DNA of 64,000 nucleotides from Ramlibacter paludis (GTDB lineage Bacteria; Pseudomonadota; Gammaproteobacteria; Burkholderiales; Burkholderiaceae_C). The notes beneath the pieces are model-generated. The model made no database searches. It worked only from the letters and a program-made list of their open reading frames with translations, and was not told the origin of the DNA. Both the position numbers and the translations under genes were made by a program. Shown here in pieces: positions 47,887 through 56,969 of this stretch; the stretch's first letter is position 1; each line of letters starts with the position of its first letter. Location: assembly GCF_022012305.1 (NCBI RefSeq), contig NZ_JAKLTM010000001.1:682001-746000 (forward strand). The letters run 5' to 3'.

Positions 47887-48693
47887 ATGCCCTTCGTCGA
47901 ATCGCGCGGCCGGCGCATCTACTGCGAGCGCCAGGGCGAGGGCCCGCCGGTGCTGTTCCTGCATGGCGCCGGTTCCAATGCCGCGACCTGGTGGCAGCAG
48001 CTGCCGGCGTTCGGCGCGCGCCACACCTGCATCACGATGGACATCCGCTGCTTCGGCCGTTCGGTCGCGCCGGTGGAAGAGTTCACGCTGGAGAACTTCG
48101 CCGCCGACGCGCTGGCGGTCCTCGATCGCGAGGAAATCCAGCGCGTCGCCATCGTCGGCCAGTCGCTGGGCGGCATGATCGGCCTGCAGCTGGCGCTGGC
48201 CGCGCCGCAGCGTGTCGCGGCCTTTGCCGCCGTCGACAGCTCCCTGGCGATCGACCATCCGGTGCTGCTGGAGACGATCGCGAAGCGCCAGATCTCGCAG
48301 CGCGCGGTGAGCGTGGAGCAGCGCTCGCTGGGCCGGTGGTTCCTGGAGCGGCACCCGGACAAGGCGGCCCTGTATGCGCAGATCAACCACTTCAACCCGA
48401 GCGCGCATTCCATTCCGGCGGCGCAATGGGGCGCGGCGCTCATGGCGCTGCTGCAGCCCGGCCGCCTGATTCCGATGGACGCCTTGCGCAAGGTCGCATG
48501 CCCGACCCTGCTGCTGGTGGGCAGCGAAGACCCGATCGTGCCGGTGGCGGTGATGCGCGAAGTGGCGCAACTGGTTCGCGACAGCGAACTGGCCGTCGTC
48601 GCCGACGCCGGCCACTCGGCTTATTTCGAGAAGCCGGAGGAATTCAACCGGCTGGTGCTGGACTTCATCGCGCGCCGCGCAGGAACCTCATGA
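47887..48693 (+). CDS. Alpha/beta hydrolase
   Basis: A 268-residue soluble hydrolase. It has the oxyanion block LFLHGAGSNAATW, nucleophile Ser93 in VGQSLGG, acid Asp in GSEDPIVP and His in DAGHSAYFEKP. The layout is that of 3-oxoadipate enol-lactonase/esterase types; the substrate cannot be told. It is coupled to the lipase-type gene by ATGA. Confidence 0.88.
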   Translation: MPFVESRGRRIYCERQGEGPPVLFLHGAGSNAATWWQQLPAFGARHTCITMDIRCFGRSVAPVEEFTLENFAADALAVLDREEIQRVAIVGQSLGGMIGLQLALAAPQRVAAFAAVDSSLAIDHPVLLETIAKRQISQRAVSVEQRSLGRWFLERHPDKAALYAQINHFNPSAHSIPAAQWGAALMALLQPGRLIPMDALRKVACPTLLLVGSEDPIVPVAVMREVAQLVRDSELAVVADAGHSAYFEKPEEFNRLVLDFIARRAGTS

Positions 48694-49958
48694 AAACCGT
48701 CATCGCTTCCCTTGCCGCGGCCGCGTTGCTGGCCGCCTGCGCCACGACTCCTCGCACGGGCATGCTGCCGACAGGCGCCGCCGCCGGCGACCGCGTGCTG
48801 TCGCCCTTCTACGCCTGGACCGCGGCGCTGCCGGCGCGGCCCGGCGTGATGCTGCGCACCGAGACTATGCCGCCGCAGCCGGAGTTCGGCGCCGCCGGCA
48901 CGCAGCAGCGCATCCTCTACACCTCGACCGATGCCCGCTGGAATTCCGGCGTGCTGCCCGTGAGCGGCGCGCTCTACCTGCCCAAGGGCGAGCCGCCGCC
49001 CGGCGGCTGGCCGCTGGTGGCGTGGGCACACGGGACGCTGGGCGTGGCCGATGCCTGCGCACCTTCGTGGACCATGCCGCGCCCGCGCGACGCCACCTAC
49101 ATGAACCGCTGGCTGGAGCAGGGCTTTGCCGTGGTCGCGACCGACTACCAGGGCCTGGGCGGTCCCGGCCCGCATCCCTACCTGTTCTGGGAGGCGGAGG
49201 GCCGGTCGATCCTCGACTCGGCACGCGCGGCCCTGGCTGCGAACCCGGGCCGCATCGCCAACCAGCTGGTGATCACCGGGCAGTCGCAGGGCTCCAGCTC
49301 CTCGATCGGCGCGAGCCGCATTGCCGCTGCCTATGCGCCGGAGCTGAAGCTGCGCGCCACGATCGCCACCGGCGTCGCGCCCTCGTTCCCGCAAGGGCCG
49401 TACAGCGCGCCCGAAGCCGCGCCCAGCCCCAGTGGCCCGGTGCGCTTCCAGATGCTGCGCCTGGTGGGCGGCGCCATTCCCGATGGCGGGCCGAGCGCCG
49501 AATCGCTGGTGACGCCGCAGGCGCAGCCGGTGCTGAAGATGGCGCGCGAGACCTGCGTCGACGACATGCGCGGCTACGAACAGCAGCACGGCCTGAACGC
49601 GGGCAATGCGTTCACGCTGGCGCCGGACAAGCTGGCCGCGCTGCTGACGCGCTCGAGCGAGATGACCATGGTGCGCATGCCGGCGCCGCTGTTCCTGGGC
49701 ACGGGCCTGGCCGACCGCACGATCCCGCCGCGGCGCCAGTACGCAGCCGCCGTCGCGCTGTGCGCCGCGGGCAATCCGGTGTTGTGGAAGACCTATGCAG
49801 GCATCACGCACAACGGCATCGTGAATGCCGCGTTCGAGGACGAACTGCGATTCGTGCGGCGTGCGTTTGCCGGTGAGGCGCAGGAAAACAACTGCAGCGC
49901 GATCGCCGAGCCGGGTGCACCCGGGCCGGTGACCGCCGGAATCCGCTTCAACGACTAG
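48690..49958 (+). CDS. Secretory lipase-like lipoprotein
   Basis: A 422-residue protein starting MKTVIASLAAAALLAACATT, with a lipobox LAAC, so probably an outer-membrane or periplasmic lipoprotein. The hydrolase core has AWAHGTLGVADACAP, ATDYQGLGGPGPHPYL and nucleophile TGQSQGSSSS, matching the secretory-lipase (LIP, Candida/Streptomyces) family. Later acid and His residues lie in GLADRTIPP and GITHNGIVNAAF. It may release acids from esters outside the cytoplasm for the Bug receptor in its operon. Confidence 0.82.
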   Translation: MKTVIASLAAAALLAACATTPRTGMLPTGAAAGDRVLSPFYAWTAALPARPGVMLRTETMPPQPEFGAAGTQQRILYTSTDARWNSGVLPVSGALYLPKGEPPPGGWPLVAWAHGTLGVADACAPSWTMPRPRDATYMNRWLEQGFAVVATDYQGLGGPGPHPYLFWEAEGRSILDSARAALAANPGRIANQLVITGQSQGSSSSIGASRIAAAYAPELKLRATIATGVAPSFPQGPYSAPEAAPSPSGPVRFQMLRLVGGAIPDGGPSAESLVTPQAQPVLKMARETCVDDMRGYEQQHGLNAGNAFTLAPDKLAALLTRSSEMTMVRMPAPLFLGTGLADRTIPPRRQYAAAVALCAAGNPVLWKTYAGITHNGIVNAAFEDELRFVRRAFAGEAQENNCSAIAEPGAPGPVTAGIRFND

Positions 49959-50202
49959 GGGCGCGCGCCCCGCCGGCCTTCATGCGGTTGACGGCCGCGT
50001 CGGTGCGCTGCGCGTGCTCGGCCTGGTCCTGCACGTTGTGCTGGTGGTAGCGCACGCCGGCGACGGCCATGAGGACGGTGAAAATCGCAAGGTAGCGCCT
50101 TTCGTTGCGCTGGGTGCCGCTGACGAGTCCCGCCAGCAGGGCCAGCGCCGCCGCCACCAGCAGCCATTTGACGTCCGGGTAGAGCGAGTTCAGGAATTCC
50201 AT
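49948..50202 (-). CDS. Small membrane protein, unknown function
   Basis: The 84-residue protein has two hydrophobic helices (WLLVAAALALLAGLVSG and YLAIFTVLMAVAGVRY) and a charged, His-containing tail. Its end overlaps the lipase gene by 11 bp on the other strand. I recognise no family. Composition and start context look real. Confidence 0.6.
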   Translation of the reverse strand: MEFLNSLYPDVKWLLVAAALALLAGLVSGTQRNERRYLAIFTVLMAVAGVRYHQHNVQDQAEHAQRTDAAVNRMKAGGARAPSR

Positions 50203-50325
50203 CGGTGGCGGATTCTACTGGCGCGGGGCCTCCGCCCTCCGGAGCCTTGTGTCCAACGGTTCGCCGTGCTTGCGTGACTTTCGCAGGGTGGGTTCGCGCC
50301 GGCGACCCCACCCTTGTCTCGCATC

Positions 50326-51804
50326 TCAGGCGCTCCGCGTCATTTCCGATTGCACTTCGGGCAGCATGCGCAGCGCCCAGTAGCTGGCGCCGCCGATGGC
50401 CACGCCGAAGAACCAGCCGTAGAGGCCCCACCACGTGGGCAGCAGGTGGGTGAAGTTGGGCAGCAGGGTCGAGAACAGGATGCCGACGCCGGCGGCGACC
50501 AGCGCCTTCACGTGCCAGCCGCCCTGGTAGCGGTAGCGGCCGTGTTCGCGATAGAGCTCGTCGACGTGCACCTTGCCCTTGGCGATCAGGTAGTAGTCGA
50601 CCATGATGATCCCGAACAGCGGCCCCATGGTGGAGCCGATGGCGCCGACGAAGCCGGCCGCGCTGCCTTCCCACGGCGCGAAGGGATACAGCACCAGCGC
50701 GATGGCGGCGGCGATGTAGCCGCCCTTGTTGAAGCTGATCTGGCGCGGGAAGGTGTTGGAGATGTCGAAGGCCGCCGAGACGAAGTTGGCCACCACGTTG
50801 ATGCCCAGCGTGGCCACGCAGAAGGTGAGGGCGGCCAGGGCGGCCAGCAGCCAGCTGTCGAACTTGGCCGAGATCTGGTCGGGGTGGATCAGCACCTCGC
50901 CGTAGACCTTGTAGGCGGCCAGGGTCGTGACGCCCGCGACCAGCGAGAACAGCAGCAGGTTGACTGGCAGGCCCCAGAGGTTGCCGACGCGCACGGCCTT
51001 TTCATCCTTGGCGTAGCGGGTGAAGTCGCAGAAGTTCAGGTACAGCGCGGCGAAGTACGTGATCCAGACCGCGGCCACCGCCATCAGCGAGGTGAGCGAG
51101 CCGGGCGTGCCGGGCACGCCGGCGTCCTTGGTCTTCTCCAGCAGCACGTCGTGCGGGATGGTGCTGGAGAACTCGAAGCCGCCCGCCTTGACGCACAGGC
51201 CGATGGCGAGCACCAGCATGGCGAGCCAGACGCCGGGACCGGCCCAGTCCTGGAACTTGCGCACCGTTTCCATGCCGCGCTGGATGATCAGCAGCTGCAG
51301 CGCCCAGACGACCACGTAGCAGATCACCTCCAGCCCCGAGTGCCCGAGGAAGTGCACGTTCTTGTGGAATTCCATGATCCCGTCCGAGCGCGTCAGCAGC
51401 GCCACGATGGCGCCGGAGGCGGCGGCGGTCTGCGCGCCGTACCAGAAGCAGGCCACGATGGCGCGGATGACGGCCGGGAAGTTGGCGCCCCAGACGCCGA
51501 AGGAGGCACGCGCGAGCACCGGGTAAGGCACGCCGGTGCGGGCGCCGGCCAGGCCCACCAGCTGCATCAGGCCGAAGATCACCAGCGAGCCGATGCCGAT
51601 GGCGATCAGGAAGTTGAGGAAGCTGCCGCACAGCAGGAACAGGCTGGCGGCCAGAAAGTAGCCCCACAGGCTGTGCACGTCCGAGGTCCAGACGTTGAAG
51701 ATGCTGAAGGCGCCCCAGGTGCGCTGGGCTGGCGTGGTGGGCGCCAGGTCTTCATTGGTGAGGCCGGGGCTGTAGCCCTTGGCGGTCCAGTCGGGATGGT
51801 CCAT
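50326..51804 (-). CDS. NCS1-family permease (allantoin/nucleobase type)
   Basis: The 492-residue membrane protein has about 12 helices and belongs to the nucleobase:cation symporter-1 family: LTNEDLAPTTPAQRTWGAFSIFNVW at the N-terminus, ARASFGVWGANFPAVIRA, and GPLFGIIMVDYYLIAKGKV near the end. Members carry allantoin, hydantoin, uracil, cytosine or purines. The site in the purine gene block and the GTATAC operators upstream make allantoin or a purine likely. The start MDHPDW at 51804 follows AAGGAG. Confidence 0.9.
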   Translation of the reverse strand: MDHPDWTAKGYSPGLTNEDLAPTTPAQRTWGAFSIFNVWTSDVHSLWGYFLAASLFLLCGSFLNFLIAIGIGSLVIFGLMQLVGLAGARTGVPYPVLARASFGVWGANFPAVIRAIVACFWYGAQTAAASGAIVALLTRSDGIMEFHKNVHFLGHSGLEVICYVVVWALQLLIIQRGMETVRKFQDWAGPGVWLAMLVLAIGLCVKAGGFEFSSTIPHDVLLEKTKDAGVPGTPGSLTSLMAVAAVWITYFAALYLNFCDFTRYAKDEKAVRVGNLWGLPVNLLLFSLVAGVTTLAAYKVYGEVLIHPDQISAKFDSWLLAALAALTFCVATLGINVVANFVSAAFDISNTFPRQISFNKGGYIAAAIALVLYPFAPWEGSAAGFVGAIGSTMGPLFGIIMVDYYLIAKGKVHVDELYREHGRYRYQGGWHVKALVAAGVGILFSTLLPNFTHLLPTWWGLYGWFFGVAIGGASYWALRMLPEVQSEMTRSA

Positions 51805-51837
51805 GCGCTGCTCCTTGGTGGTCGGATCGTGCACTAA

Positions 51838-51872
51838 ACTGTATACACGTTAGCGGTCGATGCGTATACAGG
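51838..51872. promoter_or_regulatory. Two GntR-type operators upstream of the NCS1 permease
   Basis: CTGTATACACG at 51839-51849 and GCGTATACAGG at 51862-51872 share the TGTATACA/GTATACA core with the perfect site at 56570-56581. Their centres are 23 bp apart, about two helical turns. They lie 35-70 bp upstream of the permease start. Confidence 0.7.
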
Positions 51873-51937
51873 CTTACCCGTTCGGCGCCGTCTCGGGCGC
51901 TTGAATCAGCTTTGACCGGGGCGGATGTAATCGCCGT

Positions 51938-53164
51938 TCACGAAAGCAAGTCGAGCAAGGTGCGTGCCACCACCTTGGTCGCCTTGCGCAAGTCCTCCAG
52001 CTCCAGCCGCTCGTCCGCGCGCTTGGCATGCGACTCCAGCACCGTGCGCGGTCCCGCGCCGTAGATCACGCCCGGAATGCCCGCCTCGCCGTACAGCCGG
52101 ACGTCGGTGTAGAGCGGCGTGCCCATCGCCGGGATGGGCTGCCCGAACAGCGCCTCGCCATGTTTCTGGATCGCCTGCACCAGCGGCTGGTTGCCGGCAT
52201 TCGGCTTGAGCGAATTCGCCAGCAGCATGCGTCGGATCTCCACCGAGATGCCCGGGCTCTGCGCCGCGGCGTCGGCGATCACCTTGCGGATCGCCGCTTC
52301 CACTTCGACCGGGTTCTCTTCCGGGATCATGCGCCGGTCGAGCTTGAACACGACCTTGCCGGGCACCACGTTGGTGTTGGTCCCGCCTTCGATGCGGCCC
52401 ACGTTCAGGTACGGATGCTTGATGCCCGCGACCTTGGACGTGACCTTGCGGTATTCGGCGTTCTGCGCATACAGCGCATTCAGGATCTTCACCGCGCCTT
52501 GCAGCGCATCGACACCGGTGTCGGGGATGGCCGCGTGCGCCATCTTGCCGTGCACCGTCACTTCCATCTGCAGGCAGCCGTTGTGCGCGGTGACCACTTC
52601 GTAGCTGAAGCCCGCGGCGATCATCAGGTCGGGTTTCGTCAGCTTGTTCTTCAGCAGCCAGCCCGGGCCCATCTCGCCGCCGAACTCCTCGTCGTAGGTG
52701 AAGTGCAGCTCCACCCCGCCTTTCAACTGCGCGCCCAGCGACTCGAGCGCCCGCACCGCGAAGGTGAAGCTGGCGAAGTCCCCCTTGCTGACCGCGGTGG
52801 CGCGGCCATAGATCCTGCCGTCCACGATCTCGCCGCCGTAGGGGTCGCGCGTCCAGCCCTCGCCGGGCGGCACCACATCGCCGTGCGCATTGAGGGCGAT
52901 GGTCCGGCCCTCCCCGTACTTGCGCCGCACGATCAGGTTCGTGATCGATTCGAGGCCGTAGGCCTTCACCTCGGCGGCGGGCACCGGATGCTTCTCCGCC
53001 GCGAAGCCGAAGCCCTGCAGCAGTTCGGCGGTGCGCTCCGCATGCGGCGCGTTGTTGCCGGGCGGCGTGTCGGTGGGCACGCGCACCAGCTCCTGCAGGA
53101 AGCGAACTTCCTCGTCGAAGTGGGCGTCGATCCAGGCGTCGAGCCTTGCGTAGTCGTCGTTCAT
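51938..53164 (-). CDS. M20-family amidohydrolase/peptidase in the allantoin operon
   Basis: A 408-residue zinc enzyme of the ArgE/DapE/ACY1 group. Metal motifs are NAHGDVVPPGEGW, YDEEFGGEMGPG and the dimerisation domain with MAHAAIPDTG. The last metal His is in LESHAKRADE. Its ATG overlaps the uraD-allC stop, so it belongs to the gntR-puuE-uraD/allC unit. A deacylase acting on an N-carbamoyl or ureido intermediate of purine breakdown is plausible, but the exact substrate is not shown. Confidence 0.85.
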   Translation of the reverse strand: MNDDYARLDAWIDAHFDEEVRFLQELVRVPTDTPPGNNAPHAERTAELLQGFGFAAEKHPVPAAEVKAYGLESITNLIVRRKYGEGRTIALNAHGDVVPPGEGWTRDPYGGEIVDGRIYGRATAVSKGDFASFTFAVRALESLGAQLKGGVELHFTYDEEFGGEMGPGWLLKNKLTKPDLMIAAGFSYEVVTAHNGCLQMEVTVHGKMAHAAIPDTGVDALQGAVKILNALYAQNAEYRKVTSKVAGIKHPYLNVGRIEGGTNTNVVPGKVVFKLDRRMIPEENPVEVEAAIRKVIADAAAQSPGISVEIRRMLLANSLKPNAGNQPLVQAIQKHGEALFGQPIPAMGTPLYTDVRLYGEAGIPGVIYGAGPRTVLESHAKRADERLELEDLRKATKVVARTLLDLLS

Positions 53165-54936
53165 TCGGTTTCCTTGGCGAGCTGCTCCAGCAGCTGCTGG
53201 AAGGCCCGCACGCCGAGCTCGATGTCGTCGGCGGTGCTGGACTCCAGGGGGTTGTGGCTGATGCCCGCGTTCTCGCCGCGGACGAACAGCATCGCCTGCG
53301 GCATGATCTCGTGCAGCTTCATGGCGTCGTGGCCGGCGCCGCTGGGCATGCGGTACAGCGGCACGCCGAGCGATTCCACCGCTCGCTCCCAGCGCTGCTG
53401 CCACTCGGGCGCACTGGGCGCGGCGGCGGCGCGCATGGTTTCCTCCACCGTGTGGTGCAGGCCGCGGCGCTCGCAGATCTCCTTGAGCTTCGCCAGCACG
53501 TCCGCCACCATGGCGTCGCGCTGCGCATCGGTGGGCGCGCGCAGGTCCAGCGTGAACTGGCAGCGGCCCGGCACCACGTTGGTGGAGCCGTTGGGCACGT
53601 TCAGGATGCCGATGGTGCCGACCGAATCGCCATCGCGCGTGGCACGCTGCTCGACGAACAGCGCCAGTTCGGCGACCGCCACGGCTGCATCGCGCCGGCG
53701 GTTCATCGGCGTGGTGCCGGCGTGGCTGGCCATGCCGACCACTTCGCACAGGTAGCGCACGCCGCCGTTGATGGAAGTGACGATGCCCAGCGGCAGGTCG
53801 AGCTCGTTGAGCACCGGGCCCTGCTCGATGTGGACTTCGACGAAGCCGAGGTAGTCCTTGGCGTCGCGCTTCAGGGTCTTGATCGCATCCAAGGTCCCCG
53901 GCAGTCCCGCATTGCGCATCGCGTCGCGCATGCTCACGCCGTCGGCATCCTTCTGCTCCAGCCAGGCCGGATTGAAGTGCCCGGTGAGCGCGCCGGAGCC
54001 GAGGAAGGTCGCCTTGTAGCGCTGGCCTTCTTCTTCCGCGAAGGCCACGACCTCGATGCCGAAGGGCAGGCGGCGCCCGGCTTGCGCCAGTGCACGCACG
54101 CAGGCCATGGGCGTGAAGATGCCGAGGCGGCCGTCGTACTTGCCGCCGTTGCGCACCGTGTCGTAATGCGAGCCGGTCAGCAGCGCCTTGGCGCCGGTGC
54201 CGCGGTAGGTTCCGACGACGTTGCCGACGGCGTCGACCTTTACCTCGTCGAAGCCGCATTCGCGCATGTCGTCCGCGATCTGCTTCGCCGCCGCGCGGTG
54301 CGCGTCGGTGAGATAGGTCACGGTGAGCTGGCCGCGTTCGGCGTAGCCGGGATCGCTGTGGCGGGCGAGCTGCTCTTCCCAGTCCCAGACGAGATTGCCG
54401 AGCGCCGGCTCGACGCCGAACTTGTCGTTCAGGCGCAGTTCGACGATGCGGTGGATGTTGCGCAGTGCCTCGGCCCGTTCGAAGTCCGGATGGTTGTCCA
54501 GGCGCCGGGCGAAGGTCTCGATGATCTGCTGCCGGTTCAGGCCGGTGCCGCGCGGTCCGCGCACGGCCAGGATGAAGGGAAAGCCGAACTTCGCGTTGTA
54601 GTCCGCGTTGAGCTGCTGGATGCGCGCGAATTCCTCCGGCGAGCAATCGGTGAGGCCTGCCTTGCCCTGCTCGTTGGTCGACTCGCTGGTGAGCGTCTTG
54701 CTCACCATGGCCTTGCCGGCCAGCTCGGGGTGGGCGCGGATCAGCGCGCGCTGCTTGTCCAGGCCGGCTGCCCGCACGATGTCGGCCATCGTTTGCTTGA
54801 GGTGACTGAGCGAGCGGAAGGGCCGGTGCGCCAGTGCCGCTTCGGCGATCCAGGGCGAATGTTCGTAGAGGCCGTCCAGCAGGCGCGCCGCCTCGGTGTC
54901 GCCGGCGCGGTTGATCTGGTCGATGGTGAGCGCCAT
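53161..54936 (-). CDS. Fusion of OHCU decarboxylase (UraD) and allantoate amidohydrolase (AllC)
   Basis: A 591-residue protein with two enzymes of one pathway. Residues about 1-170 are UraD, which turns 2-oxo-4-hydroxy-4-carboxy-5-ureidoimidazoline into S-allantoin: SPWIAEAALAHRPF, RAHPELAGKA and NADYNAKFGFPFILAVRG. Residues about 180-591 are an M20 allantoate amidohydrolase: GSHYDTVRNGGKYDGRLG, AFAEEEGQRY, HIEQGPVL and GAGHDAMKLHEI. The start MALTIDQINRAG lies one base after the puuE stop. The steps made by the two domains are separated by PuuE, so the fusion does not simply join consecutive reactions. Confidence 0.93.
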   Translation of the reverse strand: MALTIDQINRAGDTEAARLLDGLYEHSPWIAEAALAHRPFRSLSHLKQTMADIVRAAGLDKQRALIRAHPELAGKAMVSKTLTSESTNEQGKAGLTDCSPEEFARIQQLNADYNAKFGFPFILAVRGPRGTGLNRQQIIETFARRLDNHPDFERAEALRNIHRIVELRLNDKFGVEPALGNLVWDWEEQLARHSDPGYAERGQLTVTYLTDAHRAAAKQIADDMRECGFDEVKVDAVGNVVGTYRGTGAKALLTGSHYDTVRNGGKYDGRLGIFTPMACVRALAQAGRRLPFGIEVVAFAEEEGQRYKATFLGSGALTGHFNPAWLEQKDADGVSMRDAMRNAGLPGTLDAIKTLKRDAKDYLGFVEVHIEQGPVLNELDLPLGIVTSINGGVRYLCEVVGMASHAGTTPMNRRRDAAVAVAELALFVEQRATRDGDSVGTIGILNVPNGSTNVVPGRCQFTLDLRAPTDAQRDAMVADVLAKLKEICERRGLHHTVEETMRAAAAPSAPEWQQRWERAVESLGVPLYRMPSGAGHDAMKLHEIMPQAMLFVRGENAGISHNPLESSTADDIELGVRAFQQLLEQLAKETE

Positions 54937-54937
54937 G

Positions 54938-55882
54938 TCAGTTTCCGGTGTAAGGGTGGACCTGCTTCCAGTGCCGCGCGATGTCGATGCGGCGGCAGAC
55001 CCACACGCGGTCGTGCTTCGCGATGTGGTCCAGGAAGCGTTGCAGCGCGATGAAACGCCCGGGCCGCCCAAGCAGGCGGCAGTGCATGCCGATCGACATC
55101 ATCTTCGGCGCCTCGTCGCCTTCGGCGTAGAGCACGTCGAAGCTGTCGCGCAGGTAATCGAAGAAGGGATCGGCGTGCGAGAAGCCCTGGGGCAGGGCGA
55201 AGCGCATGTCGTTGGTGTCCAGGGTGTAAGGCACGATCAGCTGCGGCACCACCTGCCCATCGCTTTTCTGCACCTTCATCCAGAAGGGCAGCTCGTCGCC
55301 GTAGTAGTCGCTGTCGTAGTCGAAGCCGCCGTAGTCGACGACCAGCCTGCGCGTGTTGGGGCTGTCGCGCCCGGTGTACCAGCCGAGCGGACGTTCGCCG
55401 GTCATCTGCTGGATGATCTCCATGGCCAGGCGCATGTGCTCGCGCTCGGCCGCCTCGTCCATGCCCTGGTAGTGGATCCACTTCAGGCCGTGGCAGGCGA
55501 TCTCGTGGCCCAGCTCGCGGAAAGCCTGGGTCACTTCCGGATGCCGCTGCAGCGCGGTGCTGACGCCGAAGATCGTGAGCGGCAGCCCGCGCTTCTCGAA
55601 TTCCTTGAGCAGGCGCCAGACGCCGACGCGCGAGCCGAACTCGTAGATGCCGTCCATGCTCAGGTGGCGCGCGGCAAAGGCCGGCGGATTGAACATCTCG
55701 GAGAGGAACTGCTCGGACGCCGGGTCGCCGTGCAGGACACAGTTCTCACCGCCTTCCTCGTAGTTCAGGACGAACTGCACCGCGATGCGGGCATTGCCCG
55801 GCCAGCGTGCATGCGGCGGGTTGCGGCCGTAGCCGGCGAGGTCGCGCGGGTAGGAAGCGGTGGAGTCGTAAGTGATGCTCAT
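54938..55882 (-). CDS. puuE: Allantoinase, PuuE type
   Basis: Hydrolyses allantoin to allantoate. The 314-residue protein is the metal-independent polysaccharide-deacetylase-fold allantoinase: YPRDLAGYGRNPPHARWPG at the start, QFVLNYEEGGENCVLHGD, IACHGLKWIHYQGM, TGRDSPNTRRLV and GFDYDSDYYGDELPFW. These blocks are specific to PuuE rather than to amidohydrolase-type allantoinases. Its ATG overlaps the GntR gene stop. Confidence 0.95.
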   Translation of the reverse strand: MSITYDSTASYPRDLAGYGRNPPHARWPGNARIAVQFVLNYEEGGENCVLHGDPASEQFLSEMFNPPAFAARHLSMDGIYEFGSRVGVWRLLKEFEKRGLPLTIFGVSTALQRHPEVTQAFRELGHEIACHGLKWIHYQGMDEAAEREHMRLAMEIIQQMTGERPLGWYTGRDSPNTRRLVVDYGGFDYDSDYYGDELPFWMKVQKSDGQVVPQLIVPYTLDTNDMRFALPQGFSHADPFFDYLRDSFDVLYAEGDEAPKMMSIGMHCRLLGRPGRFIALQRFLDHIAKHDRVWVCRRIDIARHWKQVHPYTGN

Positions 55883-56550
55883 GCGAGGGCCAGTGCGATG
55901 TCGTTGCTGGGCGCCGGCTTGTGGAAGGCCAGGCTCTCTTCCACGTGCAGCAGGTGTTCTTCCATCAGGCGCACGGCGAGCTTCTCGTCCTTGGCCGCGA
56001 TGGCCTTCACCAGCTCGACGTGCTCTTCCTGCGAATGCGCGGCGGCGGCGTCGCGCTGGTACATGAGGGTGATCAGCGAGCTGTGCGAGACCAGGTCACG
56101 CAGGATGCGGACCAGCACCTCGTTGCCGGAGAGCTCCGCCATGCGCACGTGGAAGTCGCCCAGCAGCTCGATGCGCTTGGAGTCGCGGCTGTCGACGGCC
56201 GTCTTCTCCTGTGCGATGTGCTCGCGCAAGGCCTTGACCTTGGCGGGCGTCACGCTGCGCACGAACTGCCGCACCATTTCGGTTTCCAGCATGCGGCGCA
56301 CCTGGAAGACCTGGCGCGCTTCCTCCACGGTGGGCGCGGCCACGAAGGCGCCGCGCGCCTTCTCCATCGTCACCAGCCGGTTCTGCGCGAGCTGGAACAA
56401 GGCCTGGCGCACCAGCGTGCGCGAGACGCCGAAGTGGTCGGCCAGCTTCTGTTCCGCCAGCTTGGTGCCGGGCTGCAGCTTGTGCTCGACGATGGCGCGG
56501 GTCAGCGCATCGGCGATGACACGGGTGGGGGTGGGCTCCATGGCGCGCAT
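55879..56550 (-). CDS. GntR-family (FadR-type) regulator of purine catabolism
   Basis: A 223-residue regulator (220 if started at MEPTP, 56541) with winged helix GTKLAEQKLADHFGVSRTLVRQAL and an FCD-type effector domain. It is the first gene of gntR-puuE-uraD/allC-M20 and is divergent from hiuH. A perfect AGTGTATACACT lies 20 bp upstream. The same core occurs before puuD and the NCS1 permease, so it probably controls the whole set and responds to a urate or allantoin intermediate (inference). Confidence 0.92.
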   Translation of the reverse strand: MRAMEPTPTRVIADALTRAIVEHKLQPGTKLAEQKLADHFGVSRTLVRQALFQLAQNRLVTMEKARGAFVAAPTVEEARQVFQVRRMLETEMVRQFVRSVTPAKVKALREHIAQEKTAVDSRDSKRIELLGDFHVRMAELSGNEVLVRILRDLVSHSSLITLMYQRDAAAAHSQEEHVELVKAIAAKDEKLAVRLMEEHLLHVEESLAFHKPAPSNDIALALA

Positions 56551-56569
56551 GATAGCCGCAAGCGCCAAA

Positions 56570-56581
56570 AGTGTATACACT
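56570..56581. promoter_or_regulatory. GntR operator AGTGTATACACT between gntR and hiuH
   Basis: A perfect 12-bp palindrome in the 59-bp gap between the divergent gntR and hiuH starts. The bases that follow on the hiuH side (TCTGGTCCACA) are almost the same as after the puuD site (TGCGGTCCACA), so the conserved unit is about 21 bp and may include a promoter element. Confidence 0.85.
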
Positions 56582-56609
56582 CTGGTCCACAATCTTCAGG
56601 AGATCGCCC

Positions 56610-56963
56610 ATGGGCCTCAGCACGCACGTCCTCGACACCATGCACGGAACGCCGGCGGGCGGCATGGCGGTGGAGCTCCATGCGATGGAGGGCGGGCAGG
56701 CGAAGCTGGTGAAAAGCTTCGTGCTCGATGGGGATGGCCGCAACCCGGAAGGGCCGCTGTTCGACAACGCGAGCCTGAAGAAGGGGACTTACCGGCTGGT
56801 GTTCGACGTGGCGCCGTACTTCCGCGCCCGCGGCGTGCAGCTGCCCGATCCGCCCTTCCTGGACCGGGTCACGCTGGACTTCGGCATCGCCGACGCCAGC
56901 GCGCACTACCACGTGCCGCTGCTGGTGAGCCCGTGGAGCTATTCGACGTACCGGGGCTCGTGA
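56610..56963 (+). CDS. hiuH: 5-Hydroxyisourate hydrolase
   Basis: The 117-residue transthyretin-related protein turns 5-hydroxyisourate into OHCU. It starts MGLSTHVLDTMHGTPAGGM, has the conserved His6, Arg in TYRLVFD, HYHVPLLVSP with the active His, and ends in the diagnostic YRGS. CAGGAGA precedes the ATG. It is divergent from gntR and acts between PuuD and UraD. Confidence 0.95.
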   Translation: MGLSTHVLDTMHGTPAGGMAVELHAMEGGQAKLVKSFVLDGDGRNPEGPLFDNASLKKGTYRLVFDVAPYFRARGVQLPDPPFLDRVTLDFGIADASAHYHVPLLVSPWSYSTYRGS

Positions 56964-56969
56964 AAACAA

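Noticed and set aside
50276..50325. Intrinsic terminator after the NCS1 permease (GGGTGGG facing CCCACCC).
   Set aside because: The stem is interrupted by a long loop and there is no T-run on the minus strand, so I did not list it as a terminator.
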